Part shown: in pieces, positions 10,063-20,274 of the stretch | How positions within the stretch are numbered: position 1 is the stretch's first letter | Layout: the number at the start of each line of letters is the position of its first letter | Source: Cordylochernes scorpioides | Taxonomy: Eukaryota > Arthropoda > Arachnida > Pseudoscorpiones > Chernetidae | Assembly (NCBI GenBank): GCA_030710605.1 | Contig: CP092877.1 | Location: 75,752,419 to 75,816,418, forward strand | Direction: 5' to 3' | DNA length: 64,000 nt | Made by a program: the position numbers and the translations under genes | Notes under the pieces: generated by a model | What the model was told of the DNA's origin: nothing | What the model saw: the letters and a program-made list of their open reading frames with translations, nothing else | Database searches by the model: none

Positions 10063-10320
10063 GATACACTAGCGCGCCATCTGTTATCAAAATTCAAAGC
10101 TTATGTCCATAGTTCTTCTAAAATACCCATTCCAAGAGTCTACCAACAGTATCACTATAAAAGGAAGTTCCAAAAATGCAATATAACAGCGGCATGGTAG
10201 ATTAAACTGGCGAAACCGCTGGGAGGGTTCACCACTGATGAGCCAGGACCTCCCTTTAATTTTTCCATTGCAGCAAGGGCAGTAGAAATTGATTAATTTC
10301 AAAAAGAATCTTACGCCTTT
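10063..10320 (+). mobile_element. Dispersed repeat, family X
   Basis: Begins near GCGCGCCATCTGTTATC and ends near AATAGTTTTGAATTTTGAA, with a central permuted hammerhead-like segment (10189-10246) and the block TTACTGCAATGGAAAAATTA in inverted form. Partial or complete copies occur at 5745, 11815, 46260, 46570, 46740, 49190, 49560 and 63590. Confidence 0.65.
10189..10246 (+). ncRNA. Hammerhead-like RNA with permuted strand order (family X)
   Basis: CUGGC-GAAAC at 10207-10216 and CUGAUGA-GCCAG at 10235-10246 give a perfect 5-bp helix II. GCGG at 10189-10192 pairs with CCGC at 10216-10219 for helix III, though the base before the cleavage position is C rather than U. UGGU at 10195-10198 pairs with ACCA at 10231-10234 for helix I. 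The strand order differs from a normal hammerhead. Confidence 0.55.
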
Positions 10321-10353
10321 AAAATAGTTTTGAATTTTGAAATAATATATACA

Positions 10354-10430
10354 CAGTTAAGCCTGTCTATAGCGCCCCCTCTTGGGACTCACCAAAATAG
10401 GGTGCTATAGAGAGGGAGTGCTATAAATTT
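10354..10430 (+). repeat. Partial pogo-like MITE end
   Basis: Starts CAGTTAAGCCTGTCTATAGC and runs through AATAGGGTGCTATAGAGAG, matching the left end of the complete element at 62095-62272. The right end is absent. Confidence 0.6.
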
Positions 10431-10499
10431 TCAAAATAAAAGGTAATAAAATCATATCTAGATAAAAAAAATATTGTGTGAATTTTGGTAACAACGTCT

Positions 10500-10925
10500 T
10501 TCCCCACAAGTTGTGTGGAGAATTTATATTAAACTCAGTTTTTCAGGGTTATTGATCAGTTAGTGCCAGTGATATCGGTCTATGGTACCTGTCCCAGAGG
10601 TATGGACCCTCGGGCAAACTCCTGGACAATAGACAATGTCTTTCCCGGTCATTGTACAGCAATTAGCAGTTCTAAAGACACTCTTGCTCTCGTCTATAAA
10701 GGGAATACCTTTCTTTTTCAAATCGCATCTAAAAGGTCAGTACTGTTGGGAATAAGAGAAAATAGGAAAAAAATCAGAATATAATAAATAAGCAAATGAT
10801 TAATTTAAATAATTTTTTTTTTTGTATATAACTACCGAAATTAATGTAGAGATAGGCAGGTGATATTCTGAATTCTTTTTTTTTTCAATTTTCTCTTATT
10901 CCCAACATTTTTAGTGAGCCGGACG
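10500..10925. other. Unique-looking stretch with an unrecognised 73-codon frame
   Basis: The frame 10563-10784 (+) reads like ordinary protein (a YGTCPRGMDP motif, no low complexity) but I recognise no family, and no splice context or promoter supports it. It may be a coding relic of a repeat. Confidence 0.25.
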
Positions 10926-10971
10926 TGATCTGCGGATGATTTGTTGTTGTTGTCGTGTCCAAAGAAGAGTC

Positions 10972-11262
10972 TCAGATGTCTCCATGCATCTCCATCACAG
11001 CAGCAGCAATATCCACTATCTTGGGTGTGTAAAGCTGCTGCTCTGGGTCTAAGTCAATTTTCTGCAAGGCTGCGGCCATTGCTGGGCATGAGAATATGTG
11101 AGTAGGTGTTAGTTCCACACCAGGACAGTTGTTACATGTCCTATAGGTTCTTGTGCCATCTGGATGTATTGCCATTCCTTTATAGTGTTTTGTTCTAGGT
11201 CTTGTTATAGTTGCGGATGATTTAATACAAATGATACTATGTAAATGAATTAGTTCTAACAA
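10972..11262 (-). pseudogene. LINE C-terminal fragment (CCHC tail)
   Basis: Translation contains RTCNNCPGVELTPTHIFSCP, the C-x2-C...H-x4-C pattern found at the C-terminus of Jockey/R1-like LINE proteins after the RNase H region. No upstream reverse transcriptase remains. Confidence 0.7.
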
Positions 11263-11509
11263 GTACTATACGCTACAATGAGCTGGTTAGAAGAGGTCAA
11301 GAAAACTTCTAGAAAGTCACTAGTGATGGTCATTAACAGATAAAATTAAAGTATATATATTCCAATAGTCCCCAAAAATGAACTCTATAACAGCAACTAT
11401 AGGCTGAATTTCAATTTCAAGCTAAGATCATACACCTACACAACACTCAAGTGCTCCATATGTTTCACAAGAGTATTTGCTTATTGCCACGAAGAAAAAA
11501 AAACGAAAA

Positions 11510-11695
11510 AGAATCGGTGAATGAGTGGGTAACACCCTCGATTCCCGACAGTCATGAACCGGGATTGAATTCCGTGTTAAAATTTTGTTCAATATGTGAA
11601 TAACCTTCACATATTATTCATTGTTTCAATTATCATAAACTAGGTTGCTCTTGTTGAGCGGTACCTAATAAAGTGATTTTGAACACGAAGAAAAA
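11510..11695 (+). mobile_element. tRNA-derived SINE, family L, copy 1
   Basis: Head reads GGTGAATGAGTGGGTAACAC, with a B box GGATTGAATTCC. The body includes AATATGTGAATAACCTTCAC and TTGAGCGGTACCTAATAAAG. Other copies are at 44950-45120 (-) and 51091-51345 (+). Confidence 0.6.
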
Positions 11696-11814
11696 TCATC
11701 TAATCTAAGCTTAAAGATTTTGATATTTTCATCAAGTCTCTATTTACCATTCACAGAAGTAAATATGAACGATTTTCAAAACAATACCAATACAAATATT
11801 TTATGATGCATAGT

Positions 11815-12135
11815 ACGCCATCTGTTATGAATATTCGAAACTATTATAGACGCGTATGATTCTTTTTAAAAATTAAACAATTTCTGCTGTCCTTATTGCA
11901 ATAGAAAAATTAAAGGGAATAATTAAATTATGTCCATAGTTCATCTAAAATACCTATTCCATGAATCTAGCATCAGTATCACTATAAAAGGAAGTTCCAA
12001 AAAGGCAATATAACAGCGGTATGGTAGATTAAACTGGGGAAACCGCTGGGAGGGTTCACCACTGATGAGCCAGGCTCTTCCTTTAATTTTTCTATTGCAG
12101 TAAGGGCAGTATAAATTTTAGGAAAAATATTTTTA
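11815..12135 (+). mobile_element. Dispersed repeat, family X
   Basis: Begins ACGCCATCTGTTATGAATAT and contains the permuted hammerhead-like segment at 12016-12073. Inverted copies of the TTCTACTGYCCTTACTGCAA block occur at 11882-11905 and 12095-12115. Confidence 0.6.
12016..12073 (+). ncRNA. Hammerhead-like RNA with permuted strand order (family X)
   Basis: GCGGU-A-UGGUA (12016-12026), CUGGG-GAAACCGC (12034-12046), then CACCA-CUGAUGA-GCCAG ending 12073. Helix III is perfect, helix I has four pairs, helix II has one mismatch. The cleavage triplet would be GUA. Confidence 0.5.
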
Positions 12136-12470
12136 AAATGCACTGAAGATCGAAAATACATATTCCAGTTATACCACCATTAAATGATTACATTCATATG
12201 ACTAAAAATAAAAAGCGGCAGAGAAAGATCATCATGAATATTATAATTTTTATTAATTAATGTGAATCTATATTTATTAGGAATAATTATGAATAACTCT
12301 CTCTCTAAATATTTCACCTATTCACTCAATATATAATCACCGTGTAGCTTCTATTTTTAGTCATATGAATCTTAGTATTTAATGATGGTAGCTGAAATAT
12401 TTATGTTATTTTTTGTTCCATTTTTAATGAAATATATTTAAAAAGATTTATTGATTAATTATGTATTTAA

Positions 12471-13621
12471 TCTATATATATAAAATTGAATGTCTGTCTG
12501 TCTGTTTGTCTGTCTGTTTGTTTGTACTCTATAGATTCAAAAACCATACATCCAATCGCCGTGAAATTTTGGGATATTATTAGGTATATCACCGGGAAGG
12601 TTTTAGAAAAATAATTTCATGAATATCTTGAATATCCTTAGAGTTATTTTCAGATTTGTAGATTTAACTCGCAAGCAGCGCCCCCATTGTGACGATGTTA
12701 ACAAGTTTTCTTATCACTAAGTTTGTTATCTTAAACATTATTTATCAAAAGTAAGATTATCTCAGGATGACACGGCAATGTGACACGGGAAAAAATGTTC
12801 ACTAGAGAAAACTATGATTTTCTATATGATATAAAAAGCCAACAATGAAGAGTGAATGTAATATAAAAAGCCAACAATGAAGAATGAATGTAAGATAAAA
12901 AGCCAACAATGAAGAATGAATGTAAGATAAAAAGCCAACAATGAAGAGTGAATGTAATATAAAAAGCCAACAATGAAGAATGAATGTAAGATAAAAAGCC
13001 AACAATGAAGAGTGAATGTAATATAAAAAGCCAACAATGAAGAATGAATGTAAGATAAAAAGCCAACAATGAAGAGTGAATGTAATATAAAAAGCCAACA
13101 ATTAAGAATGAATGTAAGATAAAAAGCCAACAATGAAGAGTGAATGTAAGATAAAAAGCCAACAATGAAGAGTAAATGTAATATAAAAAGCCAACAATGA
13201 AGAATGAATGTAAGATAAAAATCCAACAAAGAAGAGTAAATATAATATAAAAAGCCAACAATGAAGAGTGAATGTAAGATAAAAAGCCAACAATGAAGAG
13301 TAAATGTAAGATAAAAAGCCAACAATGAAGAGTGAATGTAATATAAAAAGCCAACAATGAAGAATGAATGTAAGATAAAAAGCCAACAATGAAGAATGAA
13401 TGTAAGATAAAAAGCCAACAATGAAGAGTGAATGTAATATAAAAAGCCAACAATGAAGAGTGAATGTAAGATAAAAAGCCAACAATGAAGAGTAAATGTA
13501 ATATAAAAAGCCAACAGAGTGAATGTAAGATAAAAAGCCAACAATGAAGAGTGAATGTAATATAAAAAGCCAACAATGAAGAATGAATGTAAGTTAAAAA
13601 GCCAACAATATGAAGAGTAAA
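12471..13621 (+). mobile_element. Helitron-like element with internal minisatellite (3' end missing)
   Basis: The 5' end, after a host A at 12470, starts TCTATATATATAAAATTGAA followed by GTCTGTCTGTCTG, the typical Helitron 5' terminus. The first 360 bp match the Helitron at 13971-14726. A 32-bp tandem array replaces the rest. No Helitron 3' hairpin precedes the next element at 13622. Confidence 0.7.
12822..13618. repeat. 32-bp minisatellite, about 25 copies
   Basis: Unit is of the form AATGAAGARTGAATGTAAKA followed by TAAAAAGCCAAC. Because 32 is not a multiple of 3, long stop-free frames appear on the minus strand in all frames; they are artefacts. Two unit variants (AGAATG/AGAGTG and AATATA/AAGATA) alternate in blocks. 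Confidence 0.95.
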
Positions 13622-13970
13622 TCTCTCTATATATATATAAAAGTAAATTTCTGTCTGTCTGTCTGTTTCGCGATAAACTCAAAAACTACTGAACCAATTG
13701 GTACCATATTTTGCATGTCGCTTTTTATAAACCTGAGGAAAATTTTCGGCTGCATTTTGATTAGTATTTTTGGCTATTTCTTTTTTTTTTCATTTGAAGA
13801 ACTTTTTTTACGCGGACTAATCCGGAATGGAATGAATACCTTAATATGGCCATTTTTTAAAGCATCGGTGGTTCAGTGGTAGAATGCTCGCCTGCCACGC
13901 GGGCGGCCCGGGTTCGATTCCCGGCCGATGCATTTTTTTTTCTTACAATTTTTAAAACTCTTTTATATTA
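13622..13970 (+). mobile_element. Helitron-like repeat containing tRNA-Gly
   Basis: The 5' end after a host A reads TCTCTCTATATATATATAAA, then CTGTCTGTCTGTCTGTTTCG. The tRNA-Gly at 13862-13932 lies inside. Flanks of the tRNA match those at 5900-6060. Its 3' part is interrupted at 13971 by another Helitron. Confidence 0.6.
13862..13932 (+). tRNA. tRNA-Gly (GCC)
   Basis: The acceptor stem GCATCGG/CCGATGC is perfect. The anticodon loop CTGCCAC sits on a paired stem, the T arm is CCCGG-TTCGATT-CCGGG, and the discriminator is A. It is followed directly by T-runs (from 13934) suited to polymerase III termination. No intron. It folds as a normal glycine tRNA and could be functional. It sits inside a Helitron-like repeat, and a related pseudogene lies at 5948-6018, so it may belong to a mobile tRNA-bearing family. 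Confidence 0.9.
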
Positions 13971-14726
13971 TCTTATATATATAAAATTGAATGTCTGTCT
14001 GTCTGTACTCTATAGATTCAAAAACCATACATCCAATCGCCGTGAAATTTTGGGATATTATTAGGTATATCACCGGGAAGGTTTTTGAAAAATAATTTCA
14101 TGAATATCTTGAATATCCTTAGAGTTATTTGCAGATTTGTAGATTTAACTCGCAAGCAGCGCCCCCATTGTGACGATGATAACAAGTTTTCTTATCACTA
14201 AGTTTGTTATCTTAAATATTATTTATCAAAAGTAAGATTATCTCAGGATGACACGGCAATTTATTTGCGACAAGAATAATGATACAATTCCAAGGCGAAG
14301 ATACTATTCATTTAACTTCCAATTACCGAGGGAACCAATTAATATTGATTTTATTCAACTTATCGAGTATTTCTCAAGGGACCGGGAAAAAATGTTCACT
14401 AGATAAAACTATGATTTTCTAATGTAGAAAATTAGGAAAGACAAAATTCAGGATGACAAGGTACACAGGGACCGGGAAAAAATGTTCACTTTATCGAGAG
14501 ATTCAAATTTGCGAGTTTCAAATTATCAAAATATATCTTTTTTATTTTTTAATAAGTTTTTAGAGAATTGTTTTAACAAATGTTCGCTAGACAAACCTTT
14601 ACTCGGGTAAAACCCCGGGCGAAGCCGAGTACGTTTTATAAGTTTAAAGAGAATTGTTTTAACAAATGTTCGTTAGACAAACATTCACTCGGGTAAAACC
14701 CGGGCGAAGCCGGGCGGGTCCGCTAG
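13971..14726 (+). mobile_element. Non-autonomous Helitron, complete ends
   Basis: Starts TCTTATATATATAAAATTGA after a host A (13970). It ends with the hairpin CCCGGGCGAAGCCGGG and CTAG (14723-14726) before a host T. It inserted into the tRNA-bearing repeat. It encodes no helicase. Confidence 0.8.
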
Positions 14727-14772
14727 TTATTGTTATATACAGAAAATATAAAAAATTCAAAGTAAAATAATA

Positions 14773-15047
14773 CACCTACCCCCCGATTTACACGGTAGAT
14801 ACGTTCCTGAGAAAAACGTGTAAATCTAAAATTAAAAATTTTTAAAAATTAGAAATACAGACACAGTGTGCGTGTGCAGCAAGTCAGCACATAAGTTCGG
14901 GATTCCTCGTGAGATGTGTACACAGCGCATGTGTTCAATCACAGTAGCATTTAGTATAGTGCGATAAAAACAAAAAAAAAATATTTGGGAAACCGTGTAA
15001 AAGCGAAAACGTGTAAAACAAGTACCGTGTAAATCGGGGGATAGGTG
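14773..15047. mobile_element. Pogo/Tigger-like MITE, 275 bp
   Basis: Terminal inverted repeats CACCTACCCCCCGATTTACA and TGTAAATCGGGGGATAGGTG are flanked by TA on both sides (14771-14772, 15048-15049). No transposase. Confidence 0.75.
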
Positions 15048-15114
15048 TATATATATATTTTGATATATATGTCACATTCTGCTTATAAATTATTTGTAGA
15101 TGTAAATTTTACAC

Positions 15115-15217
15115 TGTTAGGATTTATGTAAATATTTGTAACTATATAAGAGAGACGCGTGATTGAAATAAATTGAGTCAGAAGATTGCAACGTTTCTTT
15201 CTTCATTCACGCTAACA
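15115..15217 (+). mobile_element. Candidate short LTR (Copia-like, 103 bp)
   Basis: Begins TGTTAG and ends CTAACA. Inside are a TATATAAG box and, 20 bp on, an AATAAA signal, the order expected in a short Copia LTR. No second LTR or coding region is visible nearby, and no clear target duplication, so it is a solo LTR or chance. Confidence 0.4.
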
Positions 15218-15281
15218 ATAAGTCCCTGCATATTGGCGTGTGCGAAACCTTAGAATCGTTTCATATATATATATTATCTAA

Positions 15282-15475
15282 AGAGACAAGGTTCGCCTCT
15301 CCCGTCAAAACAGACGTCTAAAACCAGACGCCATCTATTGACCGTTGCCGTGACTCGGGTCGGTGACAAAGCCACAACACCAACAGGGTCAATAGATGAC
15401 GTCTGGCTTTAGACGTCTGTTCTGACGGGAGAGGCGACCCTTTTCTCTTTAGATCAATTTCCTCCCGGCAGAATT
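15282..15475. mobile_element. Foldback repeat, family B, without hammerhead
   Basis: Near-perfect inverted arms around 15290-15345 and 15385-15445, joined at GGTCGGTGACAAAGCCACAA. The hammerhead centre present in longer members is deleted. Confidence 0.65.
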
Positions 15476-15689
15476 TCCATATATATATGTATATATATAT
15501 TATATGAAAACAAAATTGGCATTTACTGATAGCTCACATGAGAATTTTAGATAACAGAAGGGAGCGGTCAGAAAATGTCAATTGTGTATATAATATTAAC
15601 AGCTGACCTTTTTATATATTTTTACTTTTCATATAAATATATATGTTATATTAAAATATTATTTTATTTAAAAATATATTTCATAGAAA

Positions 15690-15970
15690 CAAATACTCTG
15701 TTAAATCGACCGCCAGAGGTCACGCTTACCCTAGAAAAACTCATTGTTGTTGTTCCCAGTTGGCCGGCTTAAAACCTTTGTACATTATGTAAATAAGCTT
15801 TTCATTTTTTTTATTCTTACGCCTCAAGCCAGGCAGTACTTTTTACCAAATTATGTCTTTTATACATTCCTTAGCTCAATTAAAGTAACCTCTGATCAAA
15901 ACCATTATTATTATTATTCTTTCAAGATTTTTAACCACGACTGCATTACCATAATCCTCAACATGATCTA
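15690..15970 (+). repeat. Dispersed repeat family V
   Basis: Contains CGACCGCCAGAGGTCACGCT, TTGGCCGGCTTAAAACC and TTGTACATTATGTAAATAAG. Other copies at 5515, 20275 and 53985. Confidence 0.55.
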
Positions 15971-16445
15971 AATTCAAGCAGAAAATATCTTTTCTTTCTT
16001 TATTTATAACATATAAATAATCTGAAATTTAAAGTGGGTAATATTAATTGTTCTAATTCATAATTAAAAAGGGAAGTGTTTCCTTTTAGTCATATATATA
16101 TGTTATGATTATAATGTTTTGATGTTGGAATGATAAAGAATTGGAGGTGCAGTTGTGAAAAAGGAAGAAAGTTATTTACTTATCAAGTAGTTTTTATTTT
16201 CAATTACTTGAAAAGAATTACACATTAAATATTTTTTCACAGTAATCTAAAATTTATAAAATGAATCCTATATTCGTGAATTAAAAAAATAGGTAGGTTA
16301 ACTATACATATTTACAACAAATATTCAAAGTGTTCTAAATCTATGGTCAAAAATAAAATAAGAGTAAATAATGAAAATAAAATACATGTTTTTTTTTTAA
16401 ATAAAATATTTGAATTTTAGATTTATATAATATATATTTTTTATA
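15971..16445. other. AT-rich stretch without gene
   Basis: No gene or RNA seen; very low GC. Confidence 0.4.
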
Positions 16446-16449
16446 TAAT

Positions 16450-16965
16450 ACACTGCGGCTTGTGATTGTAAAACAACACTTGAAATTACACCGCATGAGT
16501 TTCTTTTCAACGAAAAATCAAAATTTTATTTCAAGGTGAAATATTGACTATTTCTAACCTTTTAGAAATAGTCAATATTTCACCTTGAAATATATTTTTT
16601 TTTATTTTTCGGTGAAAAGAAACTCATGCGGTGTGCCTTCAAGTGTTGTTTTACAATCACAAGCCGCAGTGTATTATATTGTATTATAAGTTACTTTATG
16701 TATTATTTATGAACGGAAAAATACGTCCAGGGTAGCCTAGTGGACATGGCATCTGCCCGGTAAACGGAACATTGTGGGTTCGATTCCCATCCCTGGATAC
16801 TTTTATTTTTCCGTTCCACATTACTCTTCATAATTCACCCTTTCATACCTCATCCAAAAAGTTTAGAAATAGTCAATATTTCACCTTGAAATAAAATTTT
16901 GATTTTTCGTTGAAAAGAAACGCATGCGGTGTAACTTCAAGTGTTGTTTTATAATATATATATAT
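16450..16965. mobile_element. Foldback element, family F, with tRNA-like core
   Basis: Arms start ACTGCGGCTTGTGATTGTAA and include TTTCAACGAAAAATCAAAAT and GAAATAGTCAATATTTCACC. They recur three times in alternating orientation, so the element is a nested palindrome. A tRNA-like sequence lies at 16726-16797. Relatives at 19968-20062, 41671-42095, 43765-44000 and 59968-60262. Confidence 0.7.
16726..16797 (+). pseudogene. tRNA-like sequence (GGT anticodon position)
   Basis: A perfect 7-bp acceptor stem TCCAGGG/CCCTGGA, a D arm GCC...GGC and a T arm GTGGG-TTCGATT-CCCAT. The anticodon loop CCGGTAA would read GGT (threonine), but position 33 is C instead of the universal T, and the anticodon stem has a mismatch. 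A second copy at 41817-41888 has a better anticodon stem. More likely the promoter head of a SINE-like element than a working tRNA. Confidence 0.7.
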
Positions 16966-17100
16966 AGTGTAAAAACTATATGACAAAAATATAACAGTGA
17001 TTCCACATTTAAAACTCAAGGAGCAAACTGATAAGAATGATAACTCATATCAAGTATATTTGATTAGATTAGCAAGCTAAATCTAAATTAATTATAATAA

Positions 17101-17230
17101 TAAATAGTTGTTTAGTTTTATGGTTTAGTTTTGTATTAAAATTATCTTCATTATTTTGATTATTTAAATTCAAATTATAAAATTTGTAAATTGTTATTAT
17201 TTAGTAGAGAGAGAGAGAGAGAGAAAAAAA
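17101..17230. repeat. Left inverted repeat of reverse-transcriptase element
   Basis: Reverse-complementary to 19161-19278 apart from a 12-bp internal duplication near 17116-17130. Ends inward with a (GA)n run facing the (CT)n run at 19170-19180. Confidence 0.8.
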
Positions 17231-18470
17231 ATCCTTTACTTCTAACACATCATTCAGTTAATTATATATTTATAATTAATAACAATAAAATTTAACAACG
17301 TAACGTCTTTTGCATCGGCTTTTACACGTCATTTAGACATACTCTAACCTATATATAGAATAATAGAAGTGAGAATATATATAATATTATAAATTTTAGT
17401 AGTTAGTGAAAAGAGAGAAAGACAGAACCATGCACTTTTAGTCAAACTAATAATAAGATAAAGAAAAGTTTTGTAAAGAAGGTAGATAAGATTGTTAGTA
17501 TATATATATATATTTTTATAAATTTATATTTTATCCTTTTTTTTTTTATGATTTTTTAAATTTTTTTATTTTAAAATATGAATATAAATAGTTGTATTTA
17601 GTAATATATCTATAATATGAATTAACTTTTGTTATAAGTTTGGTTATTATGTTTTGAAACCCTAATTGTAGACCAGACATATACAAAAAAAATTAAATTG
17701 AAATAATTATTGGAAAAAGAGATCTGCTGGACCGGGAATTCTCAAATAGAAGTCCAGCTGGCATTTCATCCCTTCTCTATTATGTCAATAGATCTCTTTT
17801 CAACCGGATTTTATGTGTTAATATAAAGTTACTTCAGTGAAACATTTATATGAACAGATATAACAAATACAAGTGTTAACAAATTCCAACTGTAAACCTA
17901 CCTCGTCCGCGACATCCTCCTCTGTAAATAGCTATTTCAGGATGACACATGTTGCGGGGGGGGGGGGGGCGTATGTCCTTCCTTCAAAATTAGACCGCTT
18001 ATTCTGAAATTTTAGAACAACAAGACAACCAAAGAAGAAAGAAAAAATAGTTAAGGGAAGAAAGACAAACTTTATAATCTTCACAGTTAAATATATCAAT
18101 ATAACTGATTCAACACTTATTCATCTTTCAATATTCCTTTAAAAAGGCAAATTATTAGAGTTTAATAAAGCTATTAATTGTGAACATTCACTTTTATTTA
18201 ATTTCCATTCTCCTCCCCAGAAATTGGAGATTAAACAAAATGAACTCTATACAATATTACTTTAAAAATCTTGTGAAAAAATCTTCAAATCAGCTATTCA
18301 ATTTAAATTTAATTAACTGTTAAAGATTATAAATTTGTATTAGTTATTATTGAGAGAAATTATAGAAAGTTGATTTATTAAATGGATACTTCCATTTATT
18401 TTTTTTTAAGAATTTTATAATTGATATACTGTTGAAATAATTTACTTGTCTGATACTAAATTTGTTTTTA
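17231..18470. other. Interior of inverted-repeat element, no gene read
   Basis: AT-rich. It holds a run of 14 G at about 17954-17967 and an imperfect inverted repeat (AGATCTGCTGGACC ... TCCAGCTGGCATTTC) near 17720-17765. No frame supported. Confidence 0.4.
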
Positions 18471-18474
18471 ATAA

Positions 18475-19197
18475 ATTCCATGTTTAAATTTTTAACATCT
18501 TCTATGAAATTTTCTAATATATTATTTATTCTATAAAATCTTAGAAACTGACCAAAATATATACCTTTACAGCAATTTAATGATATATTAGAATTTATAT
18601 TACAGTATTTTATAATATTGAAATTATAATTACTTTTTTTATTATAAATTTTAATAGCATTATTTGTAAGGTCTATATTTAGGTCTAAAAAGTTAACTTT
18701 TTGTTTCTATAAATTTTTTCATTGTTCTTAAGTTTCAAGTATTTAGGATATATTTCAGGTATTAATTTTTTAAACTGTGGATTATTAAATATTATGATGT
18801 CATCTACATAACGGAACATTTGCCAATTAACATTATTTTGTAGAAAGTATTCTCTTTCGTACCAGAATAATATTAGGTTGGCTAATAAAGGACTAGAAGA
18901 AGTTCCCATGGGAAATCCTTCTGATTGAATATATATTTTATTTTTAAATTCTATATAGTTAAAATTTAAAAATGTTTCCAGTAGAGTTTTTGCTGTTTTA
19001 AGATCTAATTTAATTGTTTTATATCTGTTATGAATAATTTTAATGTAGAAAGTTTTGTCATTAATGAATTCGTTAAATAAATTGGTTATTTTATTATTTA
19101 AATCTCTTAAATTTATTTTAGAATATAGGTCCTCAAAGTCAAATGTGTGTACTGGTTCCATGTTTTTTCTCTCTCTCTCTCTACTAAATAATAACAA
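18475..19197 (-). pseudogene. Reverse transcriptase fragment, Penelope-like type
   Basis: The minus-strand frame 19197-18685 carries FDFEDLYSKI (first catalytic block), GFPMGTSSSPLLANL (the dNTP/template block) and RYVDD (catalytic aspartates). A frameshift near 18690 is followed by a further matching stretch down to about 18475. These blocks resemble reverse transcriptases of the Penelope-like/telomerase-related group rather than LINE or LTR types. There is no N-terminal domain and no recognisable endonuclease. The open frame begins inside the right inverted repeat (19161-19278), so its start may be fortuitous. It is distinct from the GIY-YIG element at 20-30 kb. Confidence 0.7.
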
Positions 19198-19278
19198 TTT
19201 ACAAATTTTATAATTTGAATTTAAATAATCAAAATAATGAAGATAATTTTAATACAAAACTAAACAACTATTTATTAT
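19161..19278. repeat. Right inverted repeat of reverse-transcriptase element
   Basis: Reverse complement of 17101-17230. Together they bracket a 1.9-kb interior with the reverse transcriptase fragment. Confidence 0.8.
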
Positions 19279-19604
19279 ATATATATATATATGTCGTAAT
19301 GGAAGGGTGCAACCGTTATACTTACAATCCCTAAGAATTAGTTCCAGCCAAGTGAGCAGCGCACCCGCGACGTGCCGTAGCATTCGCCCGCGATGTCTTC
19401 CACGTTTATTTTTATACGGTTTTTAATAGATGGATGAATTTGCATATTTTTATTTAACACAAGTTTAAAATATTTACATACTCATTTTTGGCGAAATTAT
19501 ACATCGTTGAAATTATACAAATTATGAAATATTTTATTTAAAAAATACTTGTATTATTATAAAAAAAGATTTTCTGTTGAGAGATTTTGGAATAATATAA
19601 TATA

Positions 19605-19962
19605 CAGTAGGCTCTCCTATAACGCGAATTTTTACAACGCGATAAAAAGTTGCGACAAATTTATTTATACAACGCGAATTTTCGTATAACGCGTTATAAA
19701 ATAAAATGCGAAATTTTCCTTATTGACAACTGTACAATACATTTGCATATAAAATAATATAACATTTAGTTTTGTTTTAGTATATAATTATTTTTCCTAT
19801 ATACATCATTTTATACAATACATTTTTACATGATATTTGTCACTAACAATTTACCCTGAAAACATTCGCGTTATACAAGTTTTATTTCGTACAACACGAA
19901 TTCCTATAACGCGATTTCATACAACACGGAACACATTAATCGCGTTATAGGAGAGTTTACTG
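19605..19962. mobile_element. Pogo/Tigger-like MITE, 358 bp
   Basis: Inverted ends CAGTAGGCTCTCCTATAACG and CGTTATAGGAGAGTTTACTG are flanked by TA at 19603-19604 and 19963-19964. Internal repeats of the motif TATAACGCGAAT/ACAACGCGAAT. No transposase. Confidence 0.85.
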
Positions 19963-19967
19963 TAATG

Positions 19968-20062
19968 CGGCTTATGATTGTAGAACGACATTTGAAAATT
20001 ATCCCGCATGTGTTTCTTTTGAACGAAACACATGCGGGATAAATTTCAAATGTCGTTCTTCA
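19968..20062. repeat. Short foldback, family F
   Basis: Arms GTCGTTCT/AGAACGAC and CATTTGAAA with ATCCCGCATGTGTTTCTTTT meet at the centre near 20020. Confidence 0.6.
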
Positions 20063-20274
20063 AATTTTGGACAATTATTGAGATATAGAATTATTATTTT
20101 CTGATGATTTTGAAGATTTATGAGTATTTTATGATATTGTTTTGCAGTATGATTAAAAAATATTAAAAACAGTTTTGAATAACAATATGCTTTAATTATG
20201 ATAATGAAGCAATTTAAGAAGAAATACCTGATTTGAGATATGAAGAAGAAAACAAAATATTAAATACATATTTA

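Noticed and set aside
10563-10784. 73-codon frame with ordinary composition as a gene
   Set aside because: Not recognised, no splice sites or promoter found. Mentioned as a possible relic only.
12822-13618. CRISPR-like array
   Set aside because: Units are contiguous with no unique spacers, and the genome is animal. It is a minisatellite.
12802-13682. Minus-strand open frames up to 286 codons, cysteine/leucine/phenylalanine-rich and membrane-like
   Set aside because: They are the 32-bp minisatellite read in three frames; a stop-free unit of non-multiple-of-three length gives such frames automatically.
17954-17967. Run of 14 G as a G-quadruplex element
   Set aside because: A single homopolymer run without spaced G-tracts; could also be an assembly slip.
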